Shown here piece after piece: positions 46,075 through 46,166 of a stretch of 46,166 nt of DNA; positions within the stretch are counted from its first letter, which is position 1, and the number at the start of each line of letters is the position of its first letter. Source of the stretch: Methanobacteriota archaeon. Its GTDB lineage: Archaea; Thermoplasmatota; E2; JACPAO01; JAHWKR01. The stretch spans positions 9,426 to 55,591 of the forward strand of contig JAHWKR010000020.1 of NCBI GenBank assembly GCA_019347805.1. The letters run 5' to 3'. The position numbers were made by a program, and so were the translations under genes. The notes beneath the pieces are model-generated. The model saw only the letters and a list, made by a program, of their open reading frames with translations. It made no database searches and had not been told where the DNA came from.

Positions 46075-46166
46075 TGGCGACACGGCCGGAACTCGCGACC
46101 GAGTCGTCCCCCGCCATCCGGAACCCTTAAACGACTCCCCCATCTGGCCCGGCCCAGGCCCCCTAT
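46075..46166. other. right-end sequence
   Basis: No gene visible in the last 92 bases. GGAACCCTTAAACGA contains CCCTTAAA near 46127, a TATA-like box whose gene, if any, would begin beyond the window. Confidence 0.3.

Overview
The window reads as a GC-rich (roughly two thirds G+C by eye) archaeal chromosome segment. The archaeal markers are a nascent polypeptide-associated complex (NAC) alpha protein, RtcB with archease, the wyosine enzyme Taw2, the rRNA enzyme Tsr3, a methionyl-tRNA synthetase with a C-terminal tRNA-binding domain, and TATA-box promoters. Many TATA boxes sit about 28 bp upstream of an ATG or GTG, so many messages are probably leaderless. Other genes use a GGAGG-type Shine-Dalgarno site. 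The overall style (secreted lipoproteins, RGG/zinc-ribbon small proteins, two-subunit GcvP) suggests a Thermoplasmatota-like euryarchaeote. That placement is an inference, and no 16S gene or other phylogenetic marker was tested.

Layout. 0-2.6 kb: RNA ligase rtcB, archease and a small membrane protein on the minus strand. 2.7-3.8 kb: a secreted trypsin-like lipoprotein. 3.7-9.9 kb: a six-gene minus-strand MoxR/DUF58 operon. 9.9-10.8 kb: three co-varying hairpin repeats running into the NAC gene. 10.9-16.3 kb: a bifunctional NAD(P)HX repair enzyme, an ArsC-type reductase and several exported proteins of unknown role. 16.3-19.4 kb: a TlpA-CcdA thiol-redox fusion lipoprotein, then the coupled pair tsr3/taw2. 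19.4-21.5 kb: a decayed hicBA module, two rhodaneses (one without its cysteine) and a PHP phosphoesterase. 21.5-26 kb: a long non-coding stretch, a divergent KamA-type radical SAM enzyme, a broken DUF72 gene, a membrane protein, two near-identical RGG/zinc-ribbon proteins and a methyltransferase. 26-31.2 kb: metG, a membrane protein, an HTH-CBS regulator and two paralogous Cys-rich proteins. 31.3-38.2 kb: malic enzyme, a TM/zinc-ribbon protein, the glycine dehydrogenase subunits with an ATP-NAD kinase-family protein, and an OsmC protein. 38.5-46.1 kb: a HhH-MutS-type ATPase, a small conserved protein and an RHH regulator with dyad promoters, a divergent YjeF_N protein, an S15/CocE lipoprotein hydrolase, an F420-type NADP oxidoreductase-like protein and two membrane/unknown genes at the right end.

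Functional themes are RNA repair and modification (RtcB/archease, Taw2, Tsr3, MetRS), NAD(P) metabolism (NnrE/NnrD, a YjeF_N paralogue, ATP-NAD kinase, malic enzyme), glycine cleavage, envelope thiol and protein quality control, and small zinc proteins that occur as tandem pairs. No CRISPR array, insertion sequence, rRNA or tRNA was found. The least expected signals are the NAC-terminus hairpin family, the coupling of two aminocarboxypropyl transferases, the 28-bp palindrome beside the MutS-like gene, the dispersed CACCACC-rich intergenic elements and the extended MoxR operon.
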